Shown here: one piece after another, positions 43,138-52,134 of the stretch
How the letters are laid out: each line of letters begins with the position of its first letter
How positions within the stretch are numbered: the stretch's first letter is position 1
NCBI GenBank assembly: GCA_004764695.1
Contig: SMSO01000025.1
Location: forward strand, 5,448,362 to 5,512,361
Length of the DNA: 64,000 nt
Reading direction: 5' to 3'
Source: Schizochytrium sp. TIO01
Lineage: Eukaryota; Sar; Bigyra; Thraustochytrida; Thraustochytriidae
Notes under the pieces: generated by a model
What the model saw: only the letters and a program-made list of their open reading frames with translations
Databases searched by the model: none
What the model was told of the DNA's origin: nothing
Translations under genes and position numbers: made by a program

Positions 43138-45102
43138 ATGCGTGCGTCCTCAATGATGGCGCAGCCCTCTGCGGCTTCTCGGTTTCTGCGCCGTTTCCCG
43201 TCCCTCCCTCGTTCCCTCTCGACAGCATCATGGTCATCTCCTCGATCCGGGATTGCCACAATCTCCAATTCCTCTCAGATTCACCGTCGCGGGGCAATTC
43301 AGACGTTCTCCGCGCAGAGTTTTGGAGCAACTTCCTCGCCATGCCTGCAGCACCGGTTTCTCTGCACTCCCTCGGCACCAATCTCGGATGTTGCTGCCGC
43401 TCAAGACTCTAAATCAACCTCCTCATTGCCTCCCCGGTCCTCTGTGGGAGTCAAGCTTCGCGTGCGCGGCCAGGATGGCCGTCTTCTGATTCTTGAAGAA
43501 CAATTTATCCCAGGTGGTGATGGTGGCGTCGTCCGTGTTGGTGATACCTTTGGTAGCTTTGACAGTCCCGATGCCAATGGCGCTCTGGGTGTGATCTTGT
43601 ATAGCGCCCACGGAGTCTACTTTGCAGCGCGTCTTGTGGACGACAAGCATCATCTCTTGGAGACTGGTTCTGACGTTCTCACGCGCCCTCTCAAGCCCCT
43701 GCGGCTCACCCGGAAGGCTGTTGAAGGTGCGGAGTCTCATAGACTCAAACTCTTGGAGTCAATTTGCGTGAAAAACGAAGACTCCGACGCTTCTGAAGAG
43801 GAGATTTTCAGACCCCAACCTCGAGACATCGCGCGAAAGGTGATCAAAGAGGGATGGAACTCGGGAATGGCGTGTGTTGACGTGCTAACTCCTATTGGCA
43901 GGGGGCAGAGCATGCTCTTCGCGACGCCGGAGTCTGCAGGGTCTGGTTACAGACGCGACCAGTACATGCTGGGAGTGGCCACGGGCGTGCTGCAGAGCAA
44001 GTTCAATGTGGACACGCACGTATGGGTAAGTGTCCCTCCCCGCAACAAGAACCCAGACACATTCCTTACGCCAGAGAACGTCAGAGTTACCCTCGGATCA
44101 AGAGCCACTATTGTGGAGTCGCTTGGACCCAATGACCCCGACGACGAAGATGCAGACGTATTCGGCGTCCTGAACTCATATGTTACGTGCACGCTGGCGG
44201 AAACGCGGAGAGATGCCGGAAAGCACGCATTTCTCATGCTGCCTGATCTTCAGTCGCATTACAAGGTCTGGTCGAGAGGCCTTAAACTCGCTGCAGAACA
44301 CTTCAAGGAGGCCAGGGGCTATGTTCCGGAGGCACTCTTTGCGCCGGGAGCGGACCGCGCAGACATGCGCCAATTTTACTCGTCACTTATTCAAAGATCA
44401 GCTCTCTTGAGAACTGGAGGCAGTCTCACTACGCTCCAGGGTGTCTTTACGTCGCCCCCGGGAGCGAACAAGGCTGCAGAGGAAACACCTTTGCCGTTTG
44501 GAGATCTTCTTAAGGATACTAGGCGCACGGCAAGTGAGTTGAACAGGCTTAAGCTGCTGAATGACCGTGGTGTGCCTCTGACAAGCAAAAATCTGGCAAA
44601 GATCGGTATTCGTGTGGACCCACCTAAACTCAAGGATTTTCAGACGCAACATGCAGAGGAGCTCAAGTCCATTTCAGATGGTCACATTGTTATGAACGGC
44701 GAGAAGGATCTCTTTGATTTCGACTTTCAGAATTCCCTCACCCGTATTGGAATTGGCTTCAATAAGGTCATCTCTGGTGATACGCGCCCCTTTGCACTGC
44801 GCCAGGTTGCAGGACCCCTACGTCTCGAGCTCAGCCACCTTATGGATGTCCCCCCTGAACAGCGTGGTGAGGTACCGGATCTCGTCAAGCGATATGCCGC
44901 TGCGCTCAAGCACCAGCCCCGTCGCTTCCGACAGCTTCCTGAGGAGGTTCTGCTCCTCCACGCAGTGGCGCTAGGTTATGATCCTAAGAATCTACCCGAA
45001 ATGGACGAAGAGCTTGCAAAGGAAATCATGGCCAACAAAGACTACATTGACCTTGACAAGCTTACACAGCTCTTTGAGAACATTCATGACTGCAGCAACT
45101 AG
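43138..45102 (+). CDS. Mitochondrial ATP synthase alpha-like paralogue lacking the P-loop
   Basis: The N-terminal ~100 residues of this 654-aa ORF are Ser/Arg-rich with almost no acids, a mitochondrial presequence. The rest follows the F1 alpha/beta order: a beta-barrel-like start, VDVLTPIGRGQ (248-257), a nucleotide-domain core, QFYSSLIQRSALLRTGGSLTTL, SISDGHIVMN, and ALRQVAGPLRLELSHLMDVP near the C-terminus. These parallel F1-alpha PIGRGQ, SITDGQI and MKQVAGTMKLELAQ. Where alpha has the Walker A GDRQTGKT, this protein has TPESAGSG, so it lacks the Lys-Thr pair and should not bind ATP in the usual way. It is longer than normal alpha (about 510-550 aa). It may be an accessory or regulatory subunit of the ATP synthase. 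The homology claim is by motif reading. Confidence 0.72.
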   Translation: MRASSMMAQPSAASRFLRRFPSLPRSLSTASWSSPRSGIATISNSSQIHRRGAIQTFSAQSFGATSSPCLQHRFLCTPSAPISDVAAAQDSKSTSSLPPRSSVGVKLRVRGQDGRLLILEEQFIPGGDGGVVRVGDTFGSFDSPDANGALGVILYSAHGVYFAARLVDDKHHLLETGSDVLTRPLKPLRLTRKAVEGAESHRLKLLESICVKNEDSDASEEEIFRPQPRDIARKVIKEGWNSGMACVDVLTPIGRGQSMLFATPESAGSGYRRDQYMLGVATGVLQSKFNVDTHVWVSVPPRNKNPDTFLTPENVRVTLGSRATIVESLGPNDPDDEDADVFGVLNSYVTCTLAETRRDAGKHAFLMLPDLQSHYKVWSRGLKLAAEHFKEARGYVPEALFAPGADRADMRQFYSSLIQRSALLRTGGSLTTLQGVFTSPPGANKAAEETPLPFGDLLKDTRRTASELNRLKLLNDRGVPLTSKNLAKIGIRVDPPKLKDFQTQHAEELKSISDGHIVMNGEKDLFDFDFQNSLTRIGIGFNKVISGDTRPFALRQVAGPLRLELSHLMDVPPEQRGEVPDLVKRYAAALKHQPRRFRQLPEEVLLLHAVALGYDPKNLPEMDEELAKEIMANKDYIDLDKLTQLFENIHDCSN

Positions 45103-45864
45103 AGATTAGACTTACCCTGACCCGAGTTATTGCTGGGCTTTGCTAGCATGCATTTCCCTCTTGGAGGATCTCCTGTCTCTTTACCTCGCTTATTCTTTTG
45201 CCCCATCTTTCAAGCGCGCGGGCTGGAGTGATCAAATTTGGCTGAATGAGAGACCACTGCCTGGGTGTTTATCTGAATGTTTGCTAAGCAAGCACACGTG
45301 CCTGACTTAATTTTTTTTTCCAGCACAAAAAAATAAAAATAAAATAAAATACCTTCATCACTTTAAACAAAGCGATAAAAGGCTCCATTAAAAAAAAACA
45401 CCATATCTATTTCTATTAACATTTGATTATGTTTCTCTGAGCCGTGATAGCTCCTTTTGCGCTCACTATTACGCGCTCGCTCTACAGTAAAAACAGATCA
45501 GCTTTACATGAGTTTATGCACAACAAGTTGGATGAAGCTTCGATAAGATCATTAATTGCAATATTCATTGTCCTTTAAGCATGCATTTCACTTGCTCAGT
45601 TTTAAAAGCTGTTCAATTACTAAAATTCTGAAGCTAGCGCATACAGATGCATCGTGCATACTATTTCGAAAAAGTAAGCGTATTCAAGAAAGCCCGTAAA
45701 GACTTCAAGCTTGAGCAGGACCCATGTTCCAACATTTGAGGAAGTTGCACTGCACCAGCTAGAACATACCAGTCAATTAACGGATGAATGAATGAAAACG
45801 AAAAACAATATCAGTTCCATTTAATGTTACTTTGGTGCACTGGCCCATGTAGTCGTTCATTCCT
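45103..45864. other. Convergent intergenic region
   Basis: AT-rich 3' spacer between two convergent genes. It has A-rich runs near 45325-45355 and no gene. Confidence 0.6.
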
Positions 45865-46257
45865 TCACTCATCGGGGTTTGAAACTAGACGTTCATACAA
45901 GAGCATGTCTCTCATTTCTAGAGTCACAGGCAATGAGGCCTCTTGAAGAGCTTGATCAATTTCACTTTGATCCTCAGGAACATCTTCACCATTAATCTTG
46001 AGCAAGACATGCCCAATAGCAACCTTATTCAAGGCCTGCAGAGGGCCGGGCAATGCCGCGAATGCCTTGAAGGCGGCACTACCATCTCGACACTTGTAGA
46101 AGATAATTCCCATCGGACTGCCTTCTGGAAATGTACAAGTACAGTCCTGCTCACTAGTTTCCGGAGCACCAAAGAGTACCTCCATTGGACGAGCTGCACC
46201 ACGCATCATTTGCACAGTTTGGGAAAATTTGCCAAACGGCACCTCCTCACCATTCAC
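45865..46257 (-). CDS. C-terminal PDZ part of the TULIP-PDZ gene, displaced by a frameshift
   Basis: This 130-aa ORF begins in the middle of a PDZ domain: its NGEEVPFGKF is the standard V/I-NG-x-x-V element that should follow GQLEKGF at the end of the preceding ORF (46262-49483). A second PDZ-like unit follows (GHVLLKINGEDVP). Removing one base from the A4/C4/T4 run at 46270-46281 would restore one frame across both. I therefore read this as the 3' end of the same gene, not a separate one. The stop at its end is the natural C-terminus. Confidence 0.75.
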   Translation of the reverse strand: MNGEEVPFGKFSQTVQMMRGAARPMEVLFGAPETSEQDCTCTFPEGSPMGIIFYKCRDGSAAFKAFAALPGPLQALNKVAIGHVLLKINGEDVPEDQSEIDQALQEASLPVTLEMRDMLLYERLVSNPDE

Positions 46258-46261
46258 CTTC

Positions 46262-49200
46262 TTAACAAGAAAACCCCTTTTCCAGCTGACCAGAACACTG
46301 TTCTTCCGCAGGGCCCTTGCGTGTTTGGAAGCTAGTCACCACAGCAGGGCCATCCGGCACACGCGTAATGCGAACATCAGAAGGGGATTCCTGAAGCGTC
46401 ACGGAATAGTGTGGATCGCGTGTAAATCGTAAGAGCAGGGGGCGGTCGGGCGTATTTGCGAGCAAATTACGCACATCGCGAAATGTGCGGCCTACCACTG
46501 TGAGCTTATTCACGCTCGCCAGAACCATGCCAGGTTGCACACCACCACATGCCTCAGCGGGACCCTTTGAGCCATCCTCCTTGGGCTTAAAGCCCTTAAC
46601 AACAACTGAAAAATCGTGAGGATTTGCCACGTCCATCTCGTTTCCGTACTTTGAGCTAATCACCAAATATAATTTGCTTTCTGAGAAGGAAACATCCACA
46701 ATGTCGGATGAAGCCTTGCGCACGATTGGTTCAGAAATTTCGGGAGGTGGCGCCATGAAAGTAAGATGCAAGGGCCTGCCTACGCGACGCAGACGATCCA
46801 TAACCTTTTCCAGTGGCAACGAGGTCACATGTTCACCATTAAAAGCTACCAGAATGTCACCAACTTGAATTTCTCCACTTTGCTCAGCCGGTCGAGGCTT
46901 CCCGTCAGGTCCTCGACGAAACTCCTTTACTACAACATACTCATGTTTCTGCGCAAACGCCAGGCCAAGGGGGCCATCATCTTCGAACTGGACGCTGTAC
47001 ACGTTCTTCCCTTCCTTACGCAAACGTTCCATCCGCGCCCGCAAAATAAAATCTTGGGCAACGCCAGCGTCAGGCAGTTGGCTCACATCAATGTCTAAAA
47101 AGTTAGCAACTACAGACCAATTGGCGACTACAAAAGAATTTAGGGTATCACTGAGCGTCGTCAGATGCGTTGCGAGCGTATCTTGCAACTGTGACACAAT
47201 GTACTCGCGCAAGCTTGCTGCAAACAAGTCTGTAAGAGTATTCAGAAGCCAAGAAAAATGAGAATGTCTCACTTCGAGATCCAATTCGCCAATTTCTAAC
47301 TCACAGCCAGATGGCAAAAGCTGAGGTTCACCTCCTGAGGTTTGGACCAGCTGAAGGCCCAACTCCACGCTGAAATCAGCCAGACGAGCAAATCCAGTGC
47401 CCTCTCCAGATAAGTGCGGGAAGTAATTCTGTTTAACTGCCCATTCAACATGATCAAGTTCGGCTTCGATACCTGTGATGGAAATCAAGAAAAACGGCGC
47501 ACCTTGCTTGATGCTCTCAAATGGATTTAACCGCACATCAATATTCTCCTTACGCATCCTGAAGCTTCCGAGATCAATGTTTGCGATCCGGTACTCCAAT
47601 CCCTCGCGTTCACCAGATATAGGTGGTAAGGTCACACCAGGAAGGTGAGAGATCAGGAACTCAAGTACTTTTGTAATTACATCATTCACAAACTCACGGC
47701 GTGCATCCGCATCACGAGCAATTTTTTCGCCCCACTCAATCACACGCTGCGGATCAAGGTTCCGTGCAGTTTCTTCGAGAGCCTTAATTTCATCTCGTTG
47801 GCGAAACTGCTGAACATTTTGTGAAAGGGAATCTATGTTTCCGTATTTGCGTATATGTTCACTAAAAGCTTGTGCTTTTTCCTTCGCCAAAGGCAGAGCG
47901 TCTTTAGCAACATCAAGTCCGCCCTTGATTCGTACCAAACCACCACTTTTACTCTCAATGGTTTGAGCAACATCAGATGCACCACCCTCAATCTGATCAA
48001 ATATCACAGTTGCATAATTTTTCAAAAAGTTTTGCAACAGGTCTTTATTCTCCTCCAGTTTTTGCTGCAGTTCATTTTGAGTCTTTTCATCGTGTGCAAG
48101 ATCATTTAGTTTTTGCATTAGCTGCTGCGTTTCTGGTCGTTGTTTCACTTGCTCCAACACTTCGACAGCCTCATCATAAAGTTTGCGCAAATCCTCATCC
48201 TCCTCTACCTTCACCTTGATTTTATCACGAATTAGTCTCACGGCGGCTTCCACCCGCTCACGTTCACGCTGTAGATCAAGATTTCCCTCTAGCACAGCAC
48301 CCACAAACTTCTTAGAAACACCACCTGCAGCCTCAGGATGATTCAATAGGATAGGGTGTTCTTCTCCGTCTTCACGAATCTCTTCACTGACTGCAGCCGC
48401 CGCTTCTCTTACTAGAGGCGCACTGCTAGCCACTGTGTCAATGACTTGGTGGATTTGAGCGCTATTTTTTTCAAGAAGTTTAGCCAAAAGTTCAGTTCCC
48501 CCTTGTATTTGGTCGAGAAGGCCTGCAAGGAGATCTTTGATGAAATCTTGAAGAGCAGACTGAATTGCTTGAAAACGGTTTTCGAACTCTTCGTTTTCAA
48601 GTGTAGAGCTCAGCAAGTCCTGGAGCTCTTCAATGAGGTCTTTTGCTTCAGGGCGAATTTCGTGCAATGCATTTGCAATCTGCTCCCCTACGTCTTCAAC
48701 GTCTGCCTCGCGTGTTTTCTCACTTGATGTCTTAATTTTGCATGCTAACGAGTGAATAATAGCTCGGACTTCCTCTTTATGGCTCTTTAGTTCTTTATCG
48801 CCAAGTGCAAGTAGATCAGAGATCTTGTCTACTACTTCATCGGTCGGTTCTTTTGACTTTGAGGCAAGGTCCTCGCGGAGATCATCGCGTAAATCTCCAG
48901 CAGCCTCGCTAGTTGTCTGCGCAGTGACCTTCGCTACTTCCACCCCGATGGCTACCTTCTGGCAGTTCTCCTCAATCCCCTTGACGGAGTTTATTGCACC
49001 AGCTTCCACAAGAATGGCAATGGCATCCTTGACCATTCCTTGCACATTTACGTCTTCGATGTCTTCTTTCTCGTTCGCCTCTGCGAGCGTGTTTTGGATA
49101 AATTCTTGTAGGCCTTCTAAAGAACTTTTCATTGATGGTGGAGCGTTGCTCAAGGCCCGTGAAATAGGGTCATCCCTGTCAGAATCTGGGGTATCATTGA

Positions 49201-49483
49201 AGGATTCACGCAAGTTGCTCGCGATGGACTTGACAATCGCATGAACCCGGTCGCGATTCTTCTCAAGATCCGCGTCTCCTCGAATTAGCGATTCTGTGAT
49301 GTTCCGGAGTGCCAAACCAGGATCGCACTCCTCAACCACAACCTCGTCCTCGTGGTTCACCATGACTACAACGGTGCAACGAGCCTTACAAGTCGAATTT
49401 CTCAAATCGGATCCCTCCCTCAACCTACTGCACTTTCGTCGTGGATGATGTATGGAAATAGCCAAGGCTAGCAAGCAAGCCAA
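46262..49483 (-). CDS. TULIP (BPI/LBP-like lipid-binding) and multi-PDZ protein, N-terminal part
   Basis: Residues ~50-600 of this 1073-aa ORF are helical and highly charged, with loosely repeated segments such as LIRGDADLEKNRDRVHAIVK and AVLEGNLDLQRERERVEAAV. Residues ~605-840 resemble a BPI/LBP or DUF4449-type TULIP lipid-binding barrel (LPGVTLPPISGEREG, then FFLISITGIEAELDHVEW). Two PDZ domains follow (GEIQVGDILVAFNGEHV; GGVQPGMVLASVNKLTV), and a third is cut by the stop after GQLEKGF. Met41 (codon 49361-49363, MVNHEDEV) is a likely alternative start because the first 40 residues are atypical. It probably carries lipid at membrane contacts while PDZ domains bind partners (inference). With the next ORF the whole gene would be about 1,200 aa with four PDZ units. 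Confidence 0.7.
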   Translation of the reverse strand: MACLLALAISIHHPRRKCSRLREGSDLRNSTCKARCTVVVMVNHEDEVVVEECDPGLALRNITESLIRGDADLEKNRDRVHAIVKSIASNLRESFNDTPDSDRDDPISRALSNAPPSMKSSLEGLQEFIQNTLAEANEKEDIEDVNVQGMVKDAIAILVEAGAINSVKGIEENCQKVAIGVEVAKVTAQTTSEAAGDLRDDLREDLASKSKEPTDEVVDKISDLLALGDKELKSHKEEVRAIIHSLACKIKTSSEKTREADVEDVGEQIANALHEIRPEAKDLIEELQDLLSSTLENEEFENRFQAIQSALQDFIKDLLAGLLDQIQGGTELLAKLLEKNSAQIHQVIDTVASSAPLVREAAAAVSEEIREDGEEHPILLNHPEAAGGVSKKFVGAVLEGNLDLQRERERVEAAVRLIRDKIKVKVEEDEDLRKLYDEAVEVLEQVKQRPETQQLMQKLNDLAHDEKTQNELQQKLEENKDLLQNFLKNYATVIFDQIEGGASDVAQTIESKSGGLVRIKGGLDVAKDALPLAKEKAQAFSEHIRKYGNIDSLSQNVQQFRQRDEIKALEETARNLDPQRVIEWGEKIARDADARREFVNDVITKVLEFLISHLPGVTLPPISGEREGLEYRIANIDLGSFRMRKENIDVRLNPFESIKQGAPFFLISITGIEAELDHVEWAVKQNYFPHLSGEGTGFARLADFSVELGLQLVQTSGGEPQLLPSGCELEIGELDLEVRHSHFSWLLNTLTDLFAASLREYIVSQLQDTLATHLTTLSDTLNSFVVANWSVVANFLDIDVSQLPDAGVAQDFILRARMERLRKEGKNVYSVQFEDDGPLGLAFAQKHEYVVVKEFRRGPDGKPRPAEQSGEIQVGDILVAFNGEHVTSLPLEKVMDRLRRVGRPLHLTFMAPPPEISEPIVRKASSDIVDVSFSESKLYLVISSKYGNEMDVANPHDFSVVVKGFKPKEDGSKGPAEACGGVQPGMVLASVNKLTVVGRTFRDVRNLLANTPDRPLLLRFTRDPHYSVTLQESPSDVRITRVPDGPAVVTSFQTRKGPAEEQCSGQLEKGFSC

Positions 49484-50493
49484 GTTGTTGCTCTAGCTCT
49501 TTTTCTGAGGCTTCGTATTCAACCTCCCTCTCGAGTCGCCGAGCAGCAATACAGCAATCAGGTTTTGCAGCAACTTAAATGACCGCAGGGAGCTTCTGCG
49601 CAGCTGAAGAACCCGAAGCTCTCGATGATTCACTTTTGCGCCTCCCGAAGCTATGGGCTTGGAGCGAGTTTGCTGTCTTTATGTTTACTTGGATCTCAGG
49701 CCTCTTACTTTTATAGTAGGTAGCTTTGGGGTCCCATGGTTACTTCATCGTAGTGCTATTTAGATCACCTAGTTACGTAGGTACTTAGTGAGAAGGGAAA
49801 AATATCTGATCAATGAGTTTGGAGATGAGCAGCAAATTCCACAATTCCACGGAGCTGAACGCAGCATTTATGAAATTCGAGATATGCTTTGCAATATCTG
49901 GTACGTGAAAACCAAAATTTTAATGTTAAAGACCAACTATTCATCCACAAAATATTCATTTCTATTATTTCTATGATGAGGACCAAGTCATAAAGGACAG
50001 AAAAGTGCTTCGCTCCCTGCATATACAATAACCCATCAGCCCGCCAGAGACCAATTAAAGGCTACAGAAGAACGTTGATGGAGGCAGAAGATAAATCTTA
50101 TCATTTGGCGCTTTCGTGTTAGCAAACTCTCTACCATATCTCGGAGAAAGTTTCAAGATCAATAGATGCACTTTTAAAATGATAAACTAGGCAACAAAGA
50201 AAGAAAAAAAAAGGGAAAAAACTTGAAAGGGAAAAAAAAGGATCCGTTGAGGTGTATGTTCTGAACTAATATAAATGCCCAGACGAGAGCGCAGCTGCTG
50301 GAGTTCAACATCGCTACCTGCCAGGCAATGCACGAGCTGACTCCTGACAAGTGCTGCCAGCGCCGCCATAACAGCTTGATTCCCGTCGCACTATATCAGC
50401 AAGGAGGGTAAGCTTGTTGTTGTTGCCTTGCGTAAAGCAAGCGCGGTCTGATTTGGTCAAAAGAAATAAACTTAAAACACGTATCAATGCAAA
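49484..50493. other. Divergent intergenic region
   Basis: About 1 kb spacer with a CTAG/GGTAGG-rich patch near 49715-49790 and A-rich runs near 50198-50245. No gene is supported. Confidence 0.6.
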
Positions 50494-52134
50494 ATGAGCT
50501 CACCATCTCCATCATCAAGGTCAGTACAGCGAGCCGAGCTTGTAAACATTGGCTCTGATGCGGTTTTAGAGGAGAAGACAGGCCGTTCAACACCAGCAGA
50601 TTCGAAGATGCCGTCATCAAATAGTAAGCGTGGGAAACGATCGAAACACCAAGCAGAGGGCGCCAAACAGAAGTATGAAATCAGGGACGAAGACGTTGTG
50701 CCACGAAAACATGCGTCTGGATTTTCAAAACTATCAGGCCAGAATCTCTCGAATAAGCTAAGACTTGCACGACTTGGTGGTAATTTATGGAACTCAAACT
50801 TGCCGCAAGCACCCAGCTTGCAAAGCCCTGAGCCGCCTTATCCGACGCCTCATGGAGACCCACTAAGCCCAGATGCATTTACTCGCAAACAACGGCACAA
50901 CCATGACGCAGAAACAGATGATCGGGCCTTGCGTGTGGATCCAGAAGGACAATACGCGCGCCAGACTAAGGAGAAAACCTGGCAGCAAATTGGACGAATT
51001 GAAAGTGCTCTAGAGAGACCTGCAACAAGAAGGGATATCGCGCTACTTGATAAGCAATTCGATCGAGCGGTGCATGCAAGCCAACGCGAAATCCGTCAAA
51101 CTCGTAAGCCGGGTACAGGGCTTATGGCTGAGGCACGAATGGAGCAAGATATTGTCGCAGTTAAAGAGTTTTCGCGAAAACTTGTAGAACGACCTCAAGT
51201 GATGAGCCAAGAAAGTAGTCACGGGGACCATCTCGAAATCCTTCAGGAATCAAGCGAGGGAGAAGACCTCAATGCTATATGTGAAGATTGGGAAGTAGAG
51301 CTAGCCAATGTCCACGGTGTTCAATTTGGTCTTCGATCCAAGCAGCGAGATCTTGAGCTACAAAATATGCTTGCGGCATCCTTCTTTGAAGAGAAATGGT
51401 CCGATTTGATCCTCGGCGAACTACAGTCTCAAGTTACAATTTCATGTCTCGAACAGGGCCAGCTACTAGCAAAGGTTCGTGCTCAACTTGCCATGAGCTT
51501 TTCCACACTTTCAGATGCCCAGAGTCTTTCCTTGCAGGAGCTGCACGACACAGTCCGAGCCATGTTATTCTATAAAGAAAAGGCTTCTGAGCTTGCGCTG
51601 CAGCAACGCACTATTCGCGAAGAGGTTGCAAAGGAGTATCAAACTAAGATTGTGCAAACCGAAGCTCGGGCTCGAGAACGATACGCTGAGTATGAACAGC
51701 AAATCAAACTTGTGAAGGCTTCGCAGAAACGCATGGCGGACACGCTTGCAGCATTGAATGGCATTTATCGCAAAATGCGAGATGATGCAGAGACAATGAG
51801 AAATCTTGATGCAGTGGATGCCTGTGATAAATTAGAAAAGAAACTCATCAAAGCACAGAGCGAGCTTGACGAACTTAGACCCTTACGAGCACAGTGCGAA
51901 GAGCTTACACGCACTGTCGATAGGCAAGCAAGTACTATTGAGGATCAAGTCAAGACTATTGAGAATCTTAAAGAGGAGTTAGAACAACGAAATGGTTTAG
52001 TTCAAAGCCTTATGGACCAACACAGTGCTCACCTCAGCCTTGAAGAGCTCGGCAAAGAACACAGTGCAACAGGAGTCAAACATGCGTCAGATGAGACCTT
52101 TGAGGACTCTGAGGAAGAGGAAGGAAGAGTCTGA
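50494..52134 (+). CDS. Coiled-coil protein, N-terminal part of an apparently frameshifted gene
   Basis: This 546-aa ORF has a disordered Ser/Lys-rich N-terminus. It is then helical, with a long coiled coil from about residue 330 to 525 (for example ELDELRPLRAQCEELTRTVD). The ORF ends in an acidic stretch (FEDSEEEE) and a stop at 52132-52134, while the next ORF continues with EESDEDDEEE in the +1 frame over the same purine-rich DNA. A one-base excess near 52119-52125 would explain the break, so this and the next entry are probably one protein of about 1,760 aa. I do not recognise the family. Coiled coil plus IQ motif suggests a cytoskeletal or flagellar scaffold, which is a guess. Confidence 0.7.
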   Translation: MSSPSPSSRSVQRAELVNIGSDAVLEEKTGRSTPADSKMPSSNSKRGKRSKHQAEGAKQKYEIRDEDVVPRKHASGFSKLSGQNLSNKLRLARLGGNLWNSNLPQAPSLQSPEPPYPTPHGDPLSPDAFTRKQRHNHDAETDDRALRVDPEGQYARQTKEKTWQQIGRIESALERPATRRDIALLDKQFDRAVHASQREIRQTRKPGTGLMAEARMEQDIVAVKEFSRKLVERPQVMSQESSHGDHLEILQESSEGEDLNAICEDWEVELANVHGVQFGLRSKQRDLELQNMLAASFFEEKWSDLILGELQSQVTISCLEQGQLLAKVRAQLAMSFSTLSDAQSLSLQELHDTVRAMLFYKEKASELALQQRTIREEVAKEYQTKIVQTEARARERYAEYEQQIKLVKASQKRMADTLAALNGIYRKMRDDAETMRNLDAVDACDKLEKKLIKAQSELDELRPLRAQCEELTRTVDRQASTIEDQVKTIENLKEELEQRNGLVQSLMDQHSAHLSLEELGKEHSATGVKHASDETFEDSEEEEGRV

